A stretch of DNA of 64,000 nt from Rhineura floridana (Eukaryota; Chordata; Lepidosauria; Squamata; Rhineuridae). This document shows positions 1 to 10,514 of the stretch, in pieces (within the stretch, counting starts at the first letter, position 1; each line of letters opens with the position of its first letter). The translations under genes were made by a program, and so were the position numbers. The notes beneath the pieces were generated by a model. It had not been told where the DNA came from. It made no database searches and saw nothing but the letters and a program-made list of their open reading frames with translations. Location: NCBI RefSeq assembly GCF_030035675.1, contig NC_084481.1:232406927-232470926 (forward strand), written 5' to 3'.

Positions 1-158
1 CTCCCCTTTCATGCTTATTGGCTCCTAGGGACATTTGTTCTTGTGAGAGAAGGCATGAAGAAGGATCTCATTCTCAGCCCAGCAGCAAAAAACAGAGGTG
101 ACATGGCTGTGACTATCATGAAGGCACCCTGCACTTCTGAATCTGCCAGTACGTTAGT
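1..158 (+). mobile_element. Family C hAT-like element, 3' part
   Basis: Matches the right half of the elements at 17713-18019 (+) and 3636-4029 (-): 'aaggatctcattctcarcccagcagcaaaa' region, then 'ctgccagtacgttag', a decayed form of the terminal 'ttgccactacactactg'. The left end is outside the window. Confidence 0.7.
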
Positions 159-332
159 GCAGAAAATGCATTGTATAAGGGAACATTGCTTTGCAATAAT
201 GTGTGTATTAGGAGAAATGCACAGTAAAATGCTGATGAATTTTCATGAGGACTTTTTTTTTTAAAAAAAAATGCAAATGTATGTGGAAAACTGACCTTAA
301 GACTGGAAAATGGACAGAGTTGCCCATCCCTC
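159..332 (+). mobile_element. Family A DNA element, right part
   Basis: Same units as the other family A copies: 'ttaggagaaatgcacagtaa', 'gaattttcatgaggac' followed by a T-run/A-run inversion, and the terminal 'cccatccct'. It abuts the family C fragment. Confidence 0.65.
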
Positions 333-335
333 CCT

Positions 336-923
336 TGGGATTTTGCCATCTTCCCAAACTGGCCTTGGGAAGGCTGCAGTGCCAAAGTCTGGCATGCTGT
401 GCAATGCATCAGGGCAATGGAGAAGAAGAGGGAAAGGATGGACCTCCGTGTCCTCTGCCTGACTTTTGCTTCTGCCACCATTGGCCGAGGAAGGGAAGGC
501 TGAGGGTGTTTGGGGAAGCGGTTGGTTGGTTGATGGGGAACATATTGGGAAGGCTGGCAGGAAGGGGGGTCACATTATGAAGATTTTATTTGGGAGGGAT
601 ATTGAAAAATGGAGTCGGAATGTGACATTTCAAGGCAATGTCCAAACTTATGCATTATTTTCACTAATATAATATGACATTCTGCTTAAAAATAAAATAG
701 TAACCAAGGACATATAATACATGTATAAGCACTCTTAAATTAAAATTGACTTTTTGTATTTTTATGCATGATATTATGCAATGCTATGAAATTATATTTA
801 TGTTTTATGTTTACATATATAAATTGAATGTTTTGTTTCTTATTTTTTGCCTTTTAAAAAAAAGCCAAGAGGGGGAACATTTTCTAAGCCTTGGACTGAG
901 TTGGAAAATGATCTGCTCGCTCT
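336..923. other. No gene seen; AT-rich intergenic DNA
   Basis: No coding signature or clear repeat. 640-860 is strongly AT-rich. Confidence 0.5.
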
Positions 924-978
924 CTCTCTCATTCTCTGGGTGCGGGTGGGTGTGGGTGTCTGTCTGTCTGTCTGTCTT
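924..978. repeat. Simple repeat (TC)n / (GGGTGT)n / (CTGT)n
   Basis: Three short low-complexity runs in succession, ending in five CTGT/CTGT-like units. Confidence 0.8.
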
Positions 979-1423
979 TAAAGAGCTTATCCTGAATCAA
1001 GCCATTGGTCCATCCAACTCTGCTGTATCAAACAATGCCCACCAATTCCGTGGAAAATTTCAACCTCTGCCATATTTCTACCTCTTTTGTGGGGGTGAGA
1101 AAAACTTGTTTGTTTTTTAATGGGGTTGGTGGGGGTGGTTGAGTGCTTACCTTGAGGATGAATGCTCCAAGGTGGCTGAGGGGTGCTGATGTTCTTTCGG
1201 TTATTATTATTTTTAATCCTTATTGGGATCTTTGGCTCTACACCCTTGCCCGCAGGAATGCTGATGAGAAGATGTTTGATCATGATGCCTCGGACCACAG
1301 TGGACCTTCCAGAAAATGTGACAGCTTAGGGGGCCAGGCTTTCTGTAGAGTGCCAGGGAGTGAGTGACATGAACATTACTTTTTAAGTTAAAAGAAAGAA
1401 TGCCCACACTCCTCAGCCAATTT

Positions 1424-1976
1424 GCACGAAGAAGGTCCCAGGTTCATTTCCTGGCACCTCCAGGTAGGGCATGATCTTCTTCTGAGGCCCTTCTCCACAC
1501 ACCCCCTCTGAGGGAGGCTCAGAGGGTGATGACAGGGGAGAGGGCCTTCTTGGTAGTGGCTCCCTGCCTGTGGAATGTGCTCCCCAGCAAGGTCTGCCTG
1601 GCGCCTTCCTTAACATCTTGTTGATGCCAGGTAAAGACTTACCCAGGCATTTGATAGACTGAGACGATGTTGTTTTTGTCATGAATGTGCTGTGAAAGCT
1701 CCCTGTGGCTGTATGGGGGTGGGGGTGCTTGTCTTACTGCTTTGTTTGTATGGTACGATATAGTTATTATGGTTTTTAACAATGCTGTAAGTCACTTGGA
1801 GACTTTTTGGTAACAAGTGACTAACAAATCTAAATAATTATAATAACAATAATGAGGATGTGGAGGAGGGTGGGAGAGGCCCCTGCCTGAAACCTTGGAG
1901 AGCTGCTGCCAATCAGAGTAGGCAATATTGAGCTAGAGGAACCAATGCTCTGACTCAGTGTAAGGCAGTTTCTGAC
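1424..1976 (+). mobile_element. tRNA-derived SINE split by an L2 fragment
   Basis: The left piece (1424-1471) holds the B-box-like 'ggttcatttcc' and 'ctccaggtagggc'; the right piece (1868-1976) resumes with 'gggagaggcccctgcctgaa' and ends 'taaggcagtttc'. Uninterrupted copies (39005-39195) read straight through this point, so an L2 piece was inserted. Confidence 0.7.
1472..1860 (+). mobile_element. L2 LINE 3' end, inserted in a SINE
   Basis: 'gagagggccttcttggtagt', 'ctccccagcaaggtctgcct' and an AATAA-rich tail are the C-terminal L2 coding region and 3' UTR, as in the longer copies at 13146 and 57229. No open frame remains. Confidence 0.65.
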
Positions 1977-1979
1977 GAT

Positions 1980-2896
1980 GTTTCTGTGAGTTTGGCATCC
2001 ATCACCCCACGCGGCCCTTTCATGCTTTGTACTGCACCCACCCGGCTTATTTAGTCCAATGGTCCCAGTTTCTCAAGGGTACTTTTGTGTTCCCAGCCTT
2101 TCATTTTTGGGACTGCAACAGCTGTGGGTGAAGCAGCTTCCTCCCGCGTCCTTTCTCCTCCAGCGCATGGGAAAGGGAAGCAGAAGCAGGTGATGCGCAA
2201 TGCATCAGCCGGCTGCTTTTCTCCAAAGGTCAAGGAAACCCCAACGTCTAAACATGGAACGTTAAATGGTAACATCTGGAGATACAGGCAAGCTGTCTGT
2301 TGCAGAAGATCCACATCAAAGAACCTTGGATAACATGCAAATACGTCCCGGAGGAGACCCTGGCCTTACAACTCATGCACCACGAAACTTGTGATTGAAA
2401 TGGAAGATAATGCATCCCTCTGTGAGGCTGACAAGGAGGCCTTTGGAGAGTATTAACACAGAATTAACACGCTGATTTGTCCCAGCTAGCGTGTGAGGCC
2501 TCGGATATATCAGTTTGGGAAGTTACATTCCAGCCGGGGCCATGTATCAAATTCTGGGAACAATTTAACACAGGAAAAAAAGATGTGGGGTCCAGTTCCA
2601 ATGCATGCATTCCTCCTGTCCTCTCTTTAACATTTCTTCTTCTGAATATCCATATAGGATTGCCAGCTCTCCAGAGGCTTGTCTATTCATTTATGTATTG
2701 GGGCAGCCTTCGCCGCTGGGTGTCCTGCAGATATTTTGGGAGGCAACTCGCCATCAGCCCAAGCCTGTGTGGCCAATGACCACGGATGCTGGGAGTTGCA
2801 ACATCTGGAAGGAGCTAGTTTGGGGAAGGCTGATTTTGTCAAATCCGCTGCATCCACATCCCAACGTCACCCAGAGGAGGACTCAGATTCGGATGG
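1980..2896. other. No gene or clear repeat seen
   Basis: Mixed-composition sequence without an open frame that resembles a protein family. Confidence 0.5.
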
Positions 2897-2904
2897 CTCA
2901 CAAG

Positions 2905-3281
2905 CAGGGATGGTGGAGAAATTCAATTCGGTTTGCATTCGCAGCCAGATTTATCAAATTCGCATTTTCCGAAAGAACCGAAAGACAGCCATACTTCCAA
3001 ATTTGCACTTGTCTGAATTTTGCAGTACGGTTCTCCAAGCAAACAATGTTTACCAAAGTGCACATATAAGTGGAAAATGTGTATAAAAGTGAATATATTC
3101 GTGGAAATAACATACAAAGTGCAACTTATATTAGGAGAAAATGTTTGCAGAAATCTGTGCATCTGCGCACAAAAATGTGCTTAGCAGGAAACATTCTCAC
3201 CCAAATGCTGCAGAACTGAGTGTGAGGCTGGAAAAAATGAGAAACGGACAGACCCAAGATTGACAGAACTTTCCATCCCTG
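2905..3281 (+). mobile_element. Family A non-autonomous DNA transposon, hAT-like
   Basis: Ends are CAGGGATGG and CCATCCCTG. Flanked by CTCACAAG (2897-2904) and CTCACAAA (3282-3289), an 8-bp target duplication with one mismatch. The interior is AT-rich with degenerate units such as 'gtgcacatataagtggaaaa'. No coding capacity. Confidence 0.8.
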
Positions 3282-3568
3282 CTCACAAATCACTTTACTC
3301 AGTAGGGAAGGGAGCCTTCCGCTGGCTTCTGCACCATCTTCCCCTGAAGACATGGTTCGCCCGTCGCTCTTGGACCTGCTTCACAACCATACCAGAGCAT
3401 AAGACTGCAAGATCAGGTACTGGTGCTTTAAGGATTGCAGACTCCTGTCCTGGGTGTGTGTGTGTGTGTGGAGCCACTGGAATGGAATGCCTTGTCAGCC
3501 TTCTTAAGCCTTCAGATGATTCTGGCCCTTGGTTGAAAGGACAGCTTCTACTCTTTACTCAGCAGGGC

Positions 3569-3600
3569 CAACTGGGCTGGGCTGGGCTGGGCTGAGCTGT
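3569..3600. repeat. (GGGCT)n short tandem repeat
   Basis: Five pentamer units; a short (TG)n lies near 3457-3470. Confidence 0.8.
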
Positions 3601-3635
3601 TCCAGCCCTGTTGCCACCACTGCCTTAGCAAACGC

Positions 3636-4029
3636 CAGTAGTGTAGTGGCAAATTCAGAAGCGCAGGGTCCCTTCATGTTAGTCGCAGCCACATACCCTC
3701 CCCCTCCTTTTGCTGCTGGATTGAGAATGAGATCCTTGTTAATGCACTTTTCCACAACAACAGAACCAATAAGTATGAAAGAGGAGAGTTTTAGCTACTG
3801 AGAAGAGTCTTCTCAGTTGCTGCCTCGCTTCCTTTCACTCTGATTGGCTCCAGTCGGCAGGAAAGGAGAAAGAAACATGTTAGAAGACTCCTCTCAGTGG
3901 CTTAACACATTCACCTTTCATGTTGGTTGGCTCATAGGATGCTAGAGACATAGGGACCCTGCTGGGACTCTGCTCCTAAAAATGTAAGGGGTCTAAGATC
4001 CTCTGAGACCCTGGATGACTACACCTCTG
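3636..4029 (-). mobile_element. Family C non-autonomous hAT-like element, complete
   Basis: Ends CAGTAGTGTAGTGGCAAA and ...GACTACACCTCTG form imperfect inverted repeats. Flanks GCAAACGC (3628-3635) and GCAAACAC (4030-4037) are an 8-bp target duplication with one mismatch. Same family as 17713-18019 and 1-158. No coding capacity. Confidence 0.8.
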
Positions 4030-4037
4030 GCAAACAC

Positions 4038-4730
4038 TGAGCGCAAGCAGCACATCATAGATTTGGGGCGTTTATTTCCCGCCTTCCCATTAAAATAAGT
4101 CATGACCCAACCAATGCCATCACAATTTAGAATCTGGCAGCTGAGTGATGCACCCGAGCGCTTATAAACTCAGACAAAAGTGCTCTGAATCCTTGAACAT
4201 GCACATGACGTTACCAAAGTGCCACAACAATCCCAGTGCTGGAGGACTCTGCAGGTAGCTTCGCTTCTGCCAGCCGTTGTCTCTGCTTCCAGCAGGAGGA
4301 GCCCACCTCTGGTAAATGTTGGAGAAGTCAGTTGCAAAGGTGCTAAGCTCTCCATCACAGAGGGAGTAGTCTTGTGCTCCATCCCAAGTGAAGTCTGAGG
4401 GGCCAGACATTATTGGGGAGTGGACCTTCCTTTCCACCAGCAGAGAGGGAGGTCCACAGCCAAAGAGGGAGGTCCACCACTAGAGGCTTCACCAGTGCAG
4501 TAGCGGAAAATTTTGCCGCCATTGCTGTTCTGCCGGTGGTGCTCTGCCAGCAGTGGGGCCAGAAACAGGGTGTGCTGAGGGAGGCATAAACCCACAGGAT
4601 TGTAAGCCCCTACTACTTTCCCCAAATGCCTCCAAATCAGGCTAGGACCTATGCCAGCTCTGGAACTGGGGTAGCAAATTCCCTCCCATTGGAATCCCCC
4701 TTAAAGTTTAAGGGGCTTAAACTAGCAATG
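4038..4730. other. No gene or classified repeat seen
   Basis: Open frames here are short and do not resemble known proteins. Confidence 0.45.
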
Positions 4731-4734
4731 ATAG

Positions 4735-4890
4735 TATGCCTCTGAATACCAGTTGCTGGTAACCACAAGTGGGGAGGGTCATTGTTGCTCTCAGGTCCTG
4801 CTTGCAGTCTTCCCATGGGCATCCGGTTGGCCACTGTGAGAACAGGATGCTGGACCAAATGGTCCTTTGACCAGCAGGCTCTTCTGATGT
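4735..4890 (+). mobile_element. CR1 LINE 3' end
   Basis: 'gaataccagttgctggtaac', 'tggccactgtgagaacagga' and 'ggctcttctgatgtt' are the CR1 3' UTR seen in reverse at 7648 and 60331. Confidence 0.8.
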
Positions 4891-5084
4891 TAGGCTCTTC
4901 TGTTATGTCCCCAGCTTATTTGTTCATTTATTGTTTCCTGTGAGTCATTCTGACTTGTATGGTTATTGCATTGCCATATAATAACAACAACAGCACACAT
5001 ATAAAATAAATCGGTTCAAATCCAATACAGATACCAGCTGGGACTTTTGTGTACACAGATACACAGACTGTACATTTAGTGAAT

Positions 5085-5412
5085 AACCATGGGCTGCGAA
5101 AAAGACAAATAATTGGGTGTTAGAACAAATTAAACCAGAACTGTCACTGGAAGCTAAAATGATGAAACTGAGGTTATCATACTTTGGACACATCATGAGA
5201 AGACATGAGTCACTAGAAAAGACAATAATGCTGGGAAAGACAGAAGGGAGTAGAAAAAGAGGAAGGCCGAACAAGAGATGGATTGATTCCATAAAGGAAG
5301 CCACAGACCTGAACTTACAAGATCTGAACAGGGTGGTTCATGACAGATGCTCTTGGAGGTCACTGATTCATAGGGTCACCATAAGTCGTAATCGACTTGA
5401 AGGCACATAACA
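5085..5412 (+). mobile_element. BovB (RTE) LINE 3' end
   Basis: Encodes the C-terminal stretch KLRLSYFGHIMRRHESLEKT, GSRKRGRPNKRWIDSIKEAT and CSWRSLIHRVTISRNRLEGT, the typical BovB tail ('YFGH..R', 'RGR...RW.D', 'W....H.V..SR..L'), followed by the 'cacataacaacaacaa' tail. Confidence 0.85.
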
Positions 5413-5456
5413 ACAACAAATACAGCTGAACTATTTGTGTACACAGATACACAGAT

Positions 5457-5800
5457 CCCTTAAATAATATACAGGCACCATCTCTGTTATCTTTTCGGCG
5501 CCTATTGAAGACTTTCCTCTTTCAACAAGCCTTTTAAGTAGAGACCTCATCCCAGTCTGCGTCTGTGTTGGAATTGCTTTTTAAGATGTTCTTAAACTTT
5601 CTTTTTAAAAATGTTTTTAATCTTAGAAGACGTTTTCATACCTTTTTTTAAGCAACATTTTTGAAGACGTTTTGTTTTAATGTGTTTTAAAGTTTGCTTT
5701 TATGATGTTTTAATGTTTTTAGTGCTTTTGTTTGCCGCCCTGGGCTCCTGCTGGGAGGAAGGGCGGGATATAAATCAAGCAACAACAACAACAATAATAA
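5457..5800 (+). mobile_element. L2 LINE 3' end with target duplication
   Basis: 'ttatcttttcggcgcctatt' to 'ggaagggcgggatataaatc' and an (AAC)n/(AATA)n tail. Exact 9-bp direct repeat TACACAGAT at 5448-5456 and 5801-5809 flanks it, the expected mark of target-primed insertion. Confidence 0.8.
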
Positions 5801-6186
5801 TACACAGATTGTATTTTTCTTGGATGAAATGTGTGAATGCCTCTTTTGTGAATGCCAGACAACAATATGAGATCTTTTTCATGGCTTGCCTTTACCTGAA
5901 TTATATAAATTCCAGGATTATTAATATCAAACCAAGGCTGGTTAGTAGCTATAGAATGGTGTACAGGATAGCAAACGAAGATATCAAAATGTATTTGATA
6001 TACAGAATATCATGGTTTAGATTATCTAGAAAAGAGTACGTTTTTCTGGTTATCAAACAGAGGCTCTGAAATCCTGATCTCTCAAGTATGAAATAAAGAA
6101 GAAGAAGCTCATGACATTTACAATATTGGGTTGTGTATCCAGTGTTACCTATAGAAAAGACCCATTGAGATTAATGGACATGACTT

Positions 6187-6236
6187 TGTTGTTATGTGGC
6201 TTCAAGTCGACTATGACTTATGGCGACTCTGAATAA
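6187..6236 (-). repeat. BovB/Sauria SINE tail fragment
   Basis: 'ttgttgttatgtggcttcaa' followed by 'cgactatgacttatggcgac' is the reverse of the BovB 3' end. Confidence 0.65.
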
Positions 6237-6456
6237 AACCTAGCTGGATACAACCCCAAAAAATGTGTTGACAGAGAGACGTGACTGATATTTGACACTG
6301 GCATTTTCAGTGGAGGTAGGTCACTGGCTATGGGGGCAAAATAGCTGTCTGATTGCTCCGCCACATGGCTAGATCAAATTTTCAGTCTGTGATGTAGTTT
6401 GTGGGAGAAAATCTAAACTTGTCATAGGATAGGAATCAATCTGGGTCTGTGACGCA

Positions 6457-6855
6457 TATGGATGGGGGAGAAATTTGATCAAGTTTGCATTTAAAGCTGA
6501 AATCTATCAAACTCGCACTTTCCAAAAGAATAAGAGAACCGAAAACACAGCCAACCTTTGAAATTTGCAGTTATCTGAATTTTGTGATGCAGTTCTCTAA
6601 CCAATGTTTACAAAAATGCATATATTAGGGGAAAGTGTGCATAGAAATGGATGTATCAGTGAAAGAACATTCAACCTCATTTTATATTAGGAGAAACGGC
6701 TTGCAAAAATGTGTATAAATCAAAACTGCATACAAACAATTGTCTAGTAGGAGAAATTTGCACTAAAATCCTGAAGAATCTTCATGGAGATTTTTTTTTA
6801 AAAAAAAAAATCACAAATTTCTTCAGAAATGTGGAGATTGGAAAAATGGGGAACT
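6457..6855 (+). mobile_element. Family A DNA element
   Basis: 'ggatgggggagaaatttgat' start, 'caaactcgcactttccaaaa' and the T-run/A-run near 6790. Ends are decayed; no target duplication recognised. Confidence 0.7.
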
Positions 6856-6971
6856 GATGCAGCAGTTGCAGAGTGGCTTTACAACTGGATTGTGCATGAG
6901 GAGTCATTGTGAGATTGTGAGCAGAATGAAACACCCAGTTGTGTCGACTGGCCCTTAGTTCAAAGGAGGCT

Positions 6972-7080
6972 AAGCTGTGACTCTCCAGATGGACTTCAAC
7001 TCCGATCATTCCCAGCTAGCATGGCCGGTGGTCAGACAGGGATGATGGGAGATGTATTCCAGCAACATTACAAGAGCCTC
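6972..7080. mobile_element. Palindromic MITE ('CTACAACTCCCATCA' type), decayed
   Basis: Arms 'ctccagatggacttcaactc' and 'gatgatgggagatgtattcc' are inverted relative to each other around a 'ccagctagcatggccggtgg' centre. Confidence 0.6.
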
Positions 7081-7647
7081 AGGTCCCCTCCCTTGGCATC
7101 CATCAGATCACACAAATAAGGTCTCTTTCGGATCTCTTCCTAACAAAGACCCAGACGTTCAGCAGAAGTTGGTCTGAGACTTTCTCTCTCTTATTGCATG
7201 GTGGCATCTTCTGTAATCTGAGTCTGGGCACACCTTTGTTTGAATGCCAAGGGTTGTAATTCGGAAAATAACAAAGAGAGCGCATTACAGCATGTTCAGA
7301 TTGCTCCTCTAAATAACCGTAGCTGAGCTCTCAAAAAAACATTTGGATAATATCACCAGTCCTTGCTCCTGGTTGGGTGCATTGACATACATTGGAAATG
7401 TAGGGACTGAGCCAAATGAAGACCAAGAGTAAGCAAGTGCCCCTTCGCCTGTTCTATATTTCTGAATCCAACCATATACATTTGTTTTATACTTACTTAG
7501 AACTGTGGTCCACCTAGGATGGATCTGCCTGCTTTGATTGGACGTGACTTTTCCAAGAAGAACAAAAAACTTGGAAATGTTAGGGACTGAAGCTGAGTAG
7601 AGATCTGAAGTCCTGAGGGGAAAAAGGACTTTTTTCTGAATGTTTCA
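7081..7647. other. No gene or classified repeat seen
   Basis: No recognisable coding signature on either strand. Confidence 0.45.
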
Positions 7648-8410
7648 TAAGAACATAAGAAGAGCCTGCTGGATCAGGCCAGTGGCCCATCTAGTCCAGC
7701 ATCCTGTTCTCACAGTGGCCAACCAGGTGCCTGGGGGAAGCCCGCAAGCAGGACCCGAGTGCAAGAACACTCTCCCCTCCTGAGGCTTCCGGCAACTGGT
7801 TTTCAGAAGCATGCTGCCTCTGACTAGGGTGGCAGAGCACAGCCATCACGGCTAGTAGCCATTGATAGCCCTGTCCTCCATGAATTTGTCTAATCTTCTT
7901 TTAAAGCCGTCCAAGCTGGTGGTCATTACTGCATCTTGTGGGAGCAAATTCCATAGTTTAACTATGCGCTGAGTAAAGAAGTACTTCCTTTTGTCTGTCC
8001 TGAATCTTCCAACATTCAGCTGCTTTGAATGTCCACGAGTTCTAGTATTATGAGAGAGGGAGAACTTTTCTCTATCCACTTTCTCAATGCCATGCATAAT
8101 TTTATACACTTCTATCATGTCTCCTCTGACCCGCCTTTTCTCTAAACTAAAAAGCCCCAAATGCTGCAACCTTTCCTTGTAAGGGAGTCGCTCCATCCCC
8201 TTGATCATTCTGGTTGCCCTCTTCTGAACCTTTTCCAACTCTATAATATCCTTTTTGAGATGAGGCGACCAGAACTGTACACAGTATTCCAAATGCGGCC
8301 GCACCATAGATTTATACAACGGCATTATGATATTGGCTGTTTTATTTTCAATACCTTTCCTAATTATTGCTAGCATGGAATTTGCCTTTTTCACAGCTGC
8401 CGCACACTTT
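7648..8410 (-). mobile_element. CR1 LINE, 3' 0.75 kb with RT C-terminus
   Basis: The minus strand reads through 180 codons: KKANSMLAIIRKGIENKTAN, VRPHLEYCVQFWSP, KVQKRATRMIKGMERLPYKE and ends FKRRLDKFMEDRAINGY, the end of CR1 ORF2. 5'-truncated at about 8410. Nearly identical to the end of the 60331-63440 copy, so relatively young. Confidence 0.92.
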
Positions 8411-8518
8411 AAACTTTAAACTTTCCATTTTAAAAAAAAAATGGGAGGGGAGAAAAGAACAAAACAGGAGAGGGGTTTCAATTTTTTCCATTTTCCCCCC
8501 ACTTCTATATTTTCTCTA

Positions 8519-8792
8519 TCACTAGAAGCTAAAATGATGAAACTGAGGTTATCATACTTTGGACACATAATAAGAGGACACGATTCACTAGAAAAGACAA
8601 TAATGCTGAGAAAAACAGAAGGGAGTAGAAAAAGAGGAAGGCCAAACAAGAGATGGATTGAGTCCATAAAGGAAGCCACAGACCTGAACTTACAAGATCT
8701 GAACAGGGTGGTTCATGACAGATGCTCTTGGAGGTCGCTGATTCATAGGGTCGCCATAAGTCGCAGTCAACTTGGAGGCACATAGCAACAAC
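8519..8792 (+). mobile_element. BovB LINE 3' end, truncated
   Basis: Starts at 'ctagaagctaaaatgatgaa' and reads MMKLRLSYFGHIIRGHDSLE to SHSQLGGT-like C-terminus, then a CAA-rich tail. Starts at nearly the same internal point as the copies at 22886 and 50612. Confidence 0.85.
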
Positions 8793-8892
8793 AACAACAT
8801 ATTTTCACATCTCTAAAGCTGGGACCTTATTCATGCAAAGTAGGTGCTCAGCCACTGGACTTTGGCCTGACCCCGAATCTGGTTTCCAATCT

Positions 8893-9075
8893 GCATCTCA
8901 TAAGAACAAAATACAAGCCAGGCAAGGTCAGACCAAAAGGCCTTATCTAGTCCAACATCCTGATTCCCACCATGGCTAACCAGATGCCTTCTGGGAAGCC
9001 CGCAAGCAAGAAATCAGCACAACAGCAGTCTCCTGCTCTGCTTTCCCAGTGACTGACATTCAGACTCATAATGTC
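8893..9075 (-). mobile_element. CR1 3' end, diverged
   Basis: 'ggccttatctagtccaacat', 'atggctaaccagatgccttc' and 'gaagcccgcaagcaagaaat' match the CR1 3' UTR with many changes. Confidence 0.65.
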
Positions 9076-9079
9076 TCTG

Positions 9080-9530
9080 CTCCCCTGTGCAGAAAGGTTA
9101 CAACATCTGGAGCTTTTTAGTTTAGAGAGAAGGTGAGCAAGGGGTGACGTGATGGAACTGTATAAAATTATGCATGGAGAATGTGGATCGAGAGAAGTTG
9201 TCCTCCCTCTCGCATAACACTAGAACGTTGATGCAGCGACATTGGAGGCAGGTGGGGTGGGCGGGCCTATTTGAACTCACGCTGCCTGCATCGGGAGGCG
9301 GTGTTGGGGAGCATGATGACGCAAACTGGGAGGTAGTCTGATGCCCAAGGGCCCAGTCATGCCTGGTGCCTGCCCTAGGAGGCTGTATGCTTCTGAACAC
9401 CAGTTGCTGGAAAGTGCAGGAAGGGAGAGTGCACTTGCGCTCAGCTCCTGCTTGAAGCTTCCCACAGGTATTTGGTTGGCCACTTTGAGAACAAGGTCCA
9501 GCAGGTTCTTCTTATGTCCTTATGTTCTTA
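9080..9530 (+). mobile_element. CR1 fragment interrupted by a hAT end
   Basis: 9080-9245 is CR1 RT 3' coding ('gaactgtataaaattatgca', 'ataacactagaacgt'); 9383-9530 is the CR1 3' UTR ending 'cttatgtccttatgttctta'. Between them, 9246-9382 ends 'gcctggtgcctgccctag', like the end of the family D hAT elements. Confidence 0.6.
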
Positions 9531-9534
9531 AGGA

Positions 9535-10005
9535 TTTCCACTTGCAGAATGGATCTTTTCCCCCCATCCTCCCCCCCTCTAAATCTATTCTAGGGGTTCT
9601 CCCAATCCTCCAGAGCAGATTGGGGAAGGGTGGGGTGCACACAGGGAGAGAAGAGGTGGGGGGAAGTCTCATTGTGCAAGTGGAAATCCTTGTGCTGATA
9701 CTGCCAGTGCTTTTTTGTGATGGTACGCACCTCTTTTTCCCCCCTATTTTGCTGCCATCTCATTTTTACACACACACCCCAAAAAAACACTGGATACTGC
9801 CCATAATATTGTACTGTTATAAACAGATTCATGTTTATATTATTCATACTGCTGGTTTTTGCTTTTGATTGTAAATCCTTTGTGTTTTTGTGGTTGGTTT
9901 GTTTTTTTAGTGGAAAGCAATGTATAAATTTGAATTAACTTAAACCTAGCCTAATTCACAACTTTTTTGATCCTTTTCAATGTCATTGTTTCTCCTGACA
10001 GCTGT
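9535..10005. other. No gene seen
   Basis: C/T-rich then A/T-rich non-coding sequence; no family assigned. Confidence 0.4.
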
Positions 10006-10009
10006 TTCC

Positions 10010-10273
10010 TCCTGCTTCCTGAATTAATCCCATGACAGGCATACAGAATAGGGCCTTTTCAGCTGTGGTCCCACAAATGTGGGATTCAGTCCCTTGGGAG
10101 ATCAGGCAGCCCCCATTCTGCAATAGTTTCAAATGTTCCATAAAGACTCATCCATTTCCTATGGCCTTCAGTAGCTGTTGGTACCTTGAGCTGTAGACGT
10201 GGTTCTGTGGTCTGGTTTTGTTTGTGCATGTGTTTTGAACCCCTATGGTGGGTTATTATCTTTAGGTTGGCTC

Positions 10274-10311
<38 letters not shown>

Positions 10312-10512
10312 CCTGCTGTCCCTCCCAGAAGGAGCCCAAGGTGGCAAAGAAAACCCTAAAAAAATCTTAAAAACAGACTTTAAAATATTTCAACGTAGAT
10401 CTTTAAAATGGTTTAAATGGATGCATTATTGATTTATGTTTTAACAAGTGTTTTCTAAGCTGCTTTGAGAAGTTTTTTTCCTTGAAAAGCAGTTTATAAA
10501 TCTGTTAAAATA
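10010..10512 (+). mobile_element. L2-like 3' end with (TTA)n and a reverse L2 fragment inside
   Basis: 'agaatagggccttttcagct' begins an L2-like 3' region that seems to resume at about 10420. Between lie (TTA)n at 10275-10309 and a minus-strand L2 end, 'tatcctgctgtccctcccag'. Boundaries are approximate. Confidence 0.5.
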
Positions 10513-10514
10513 AG

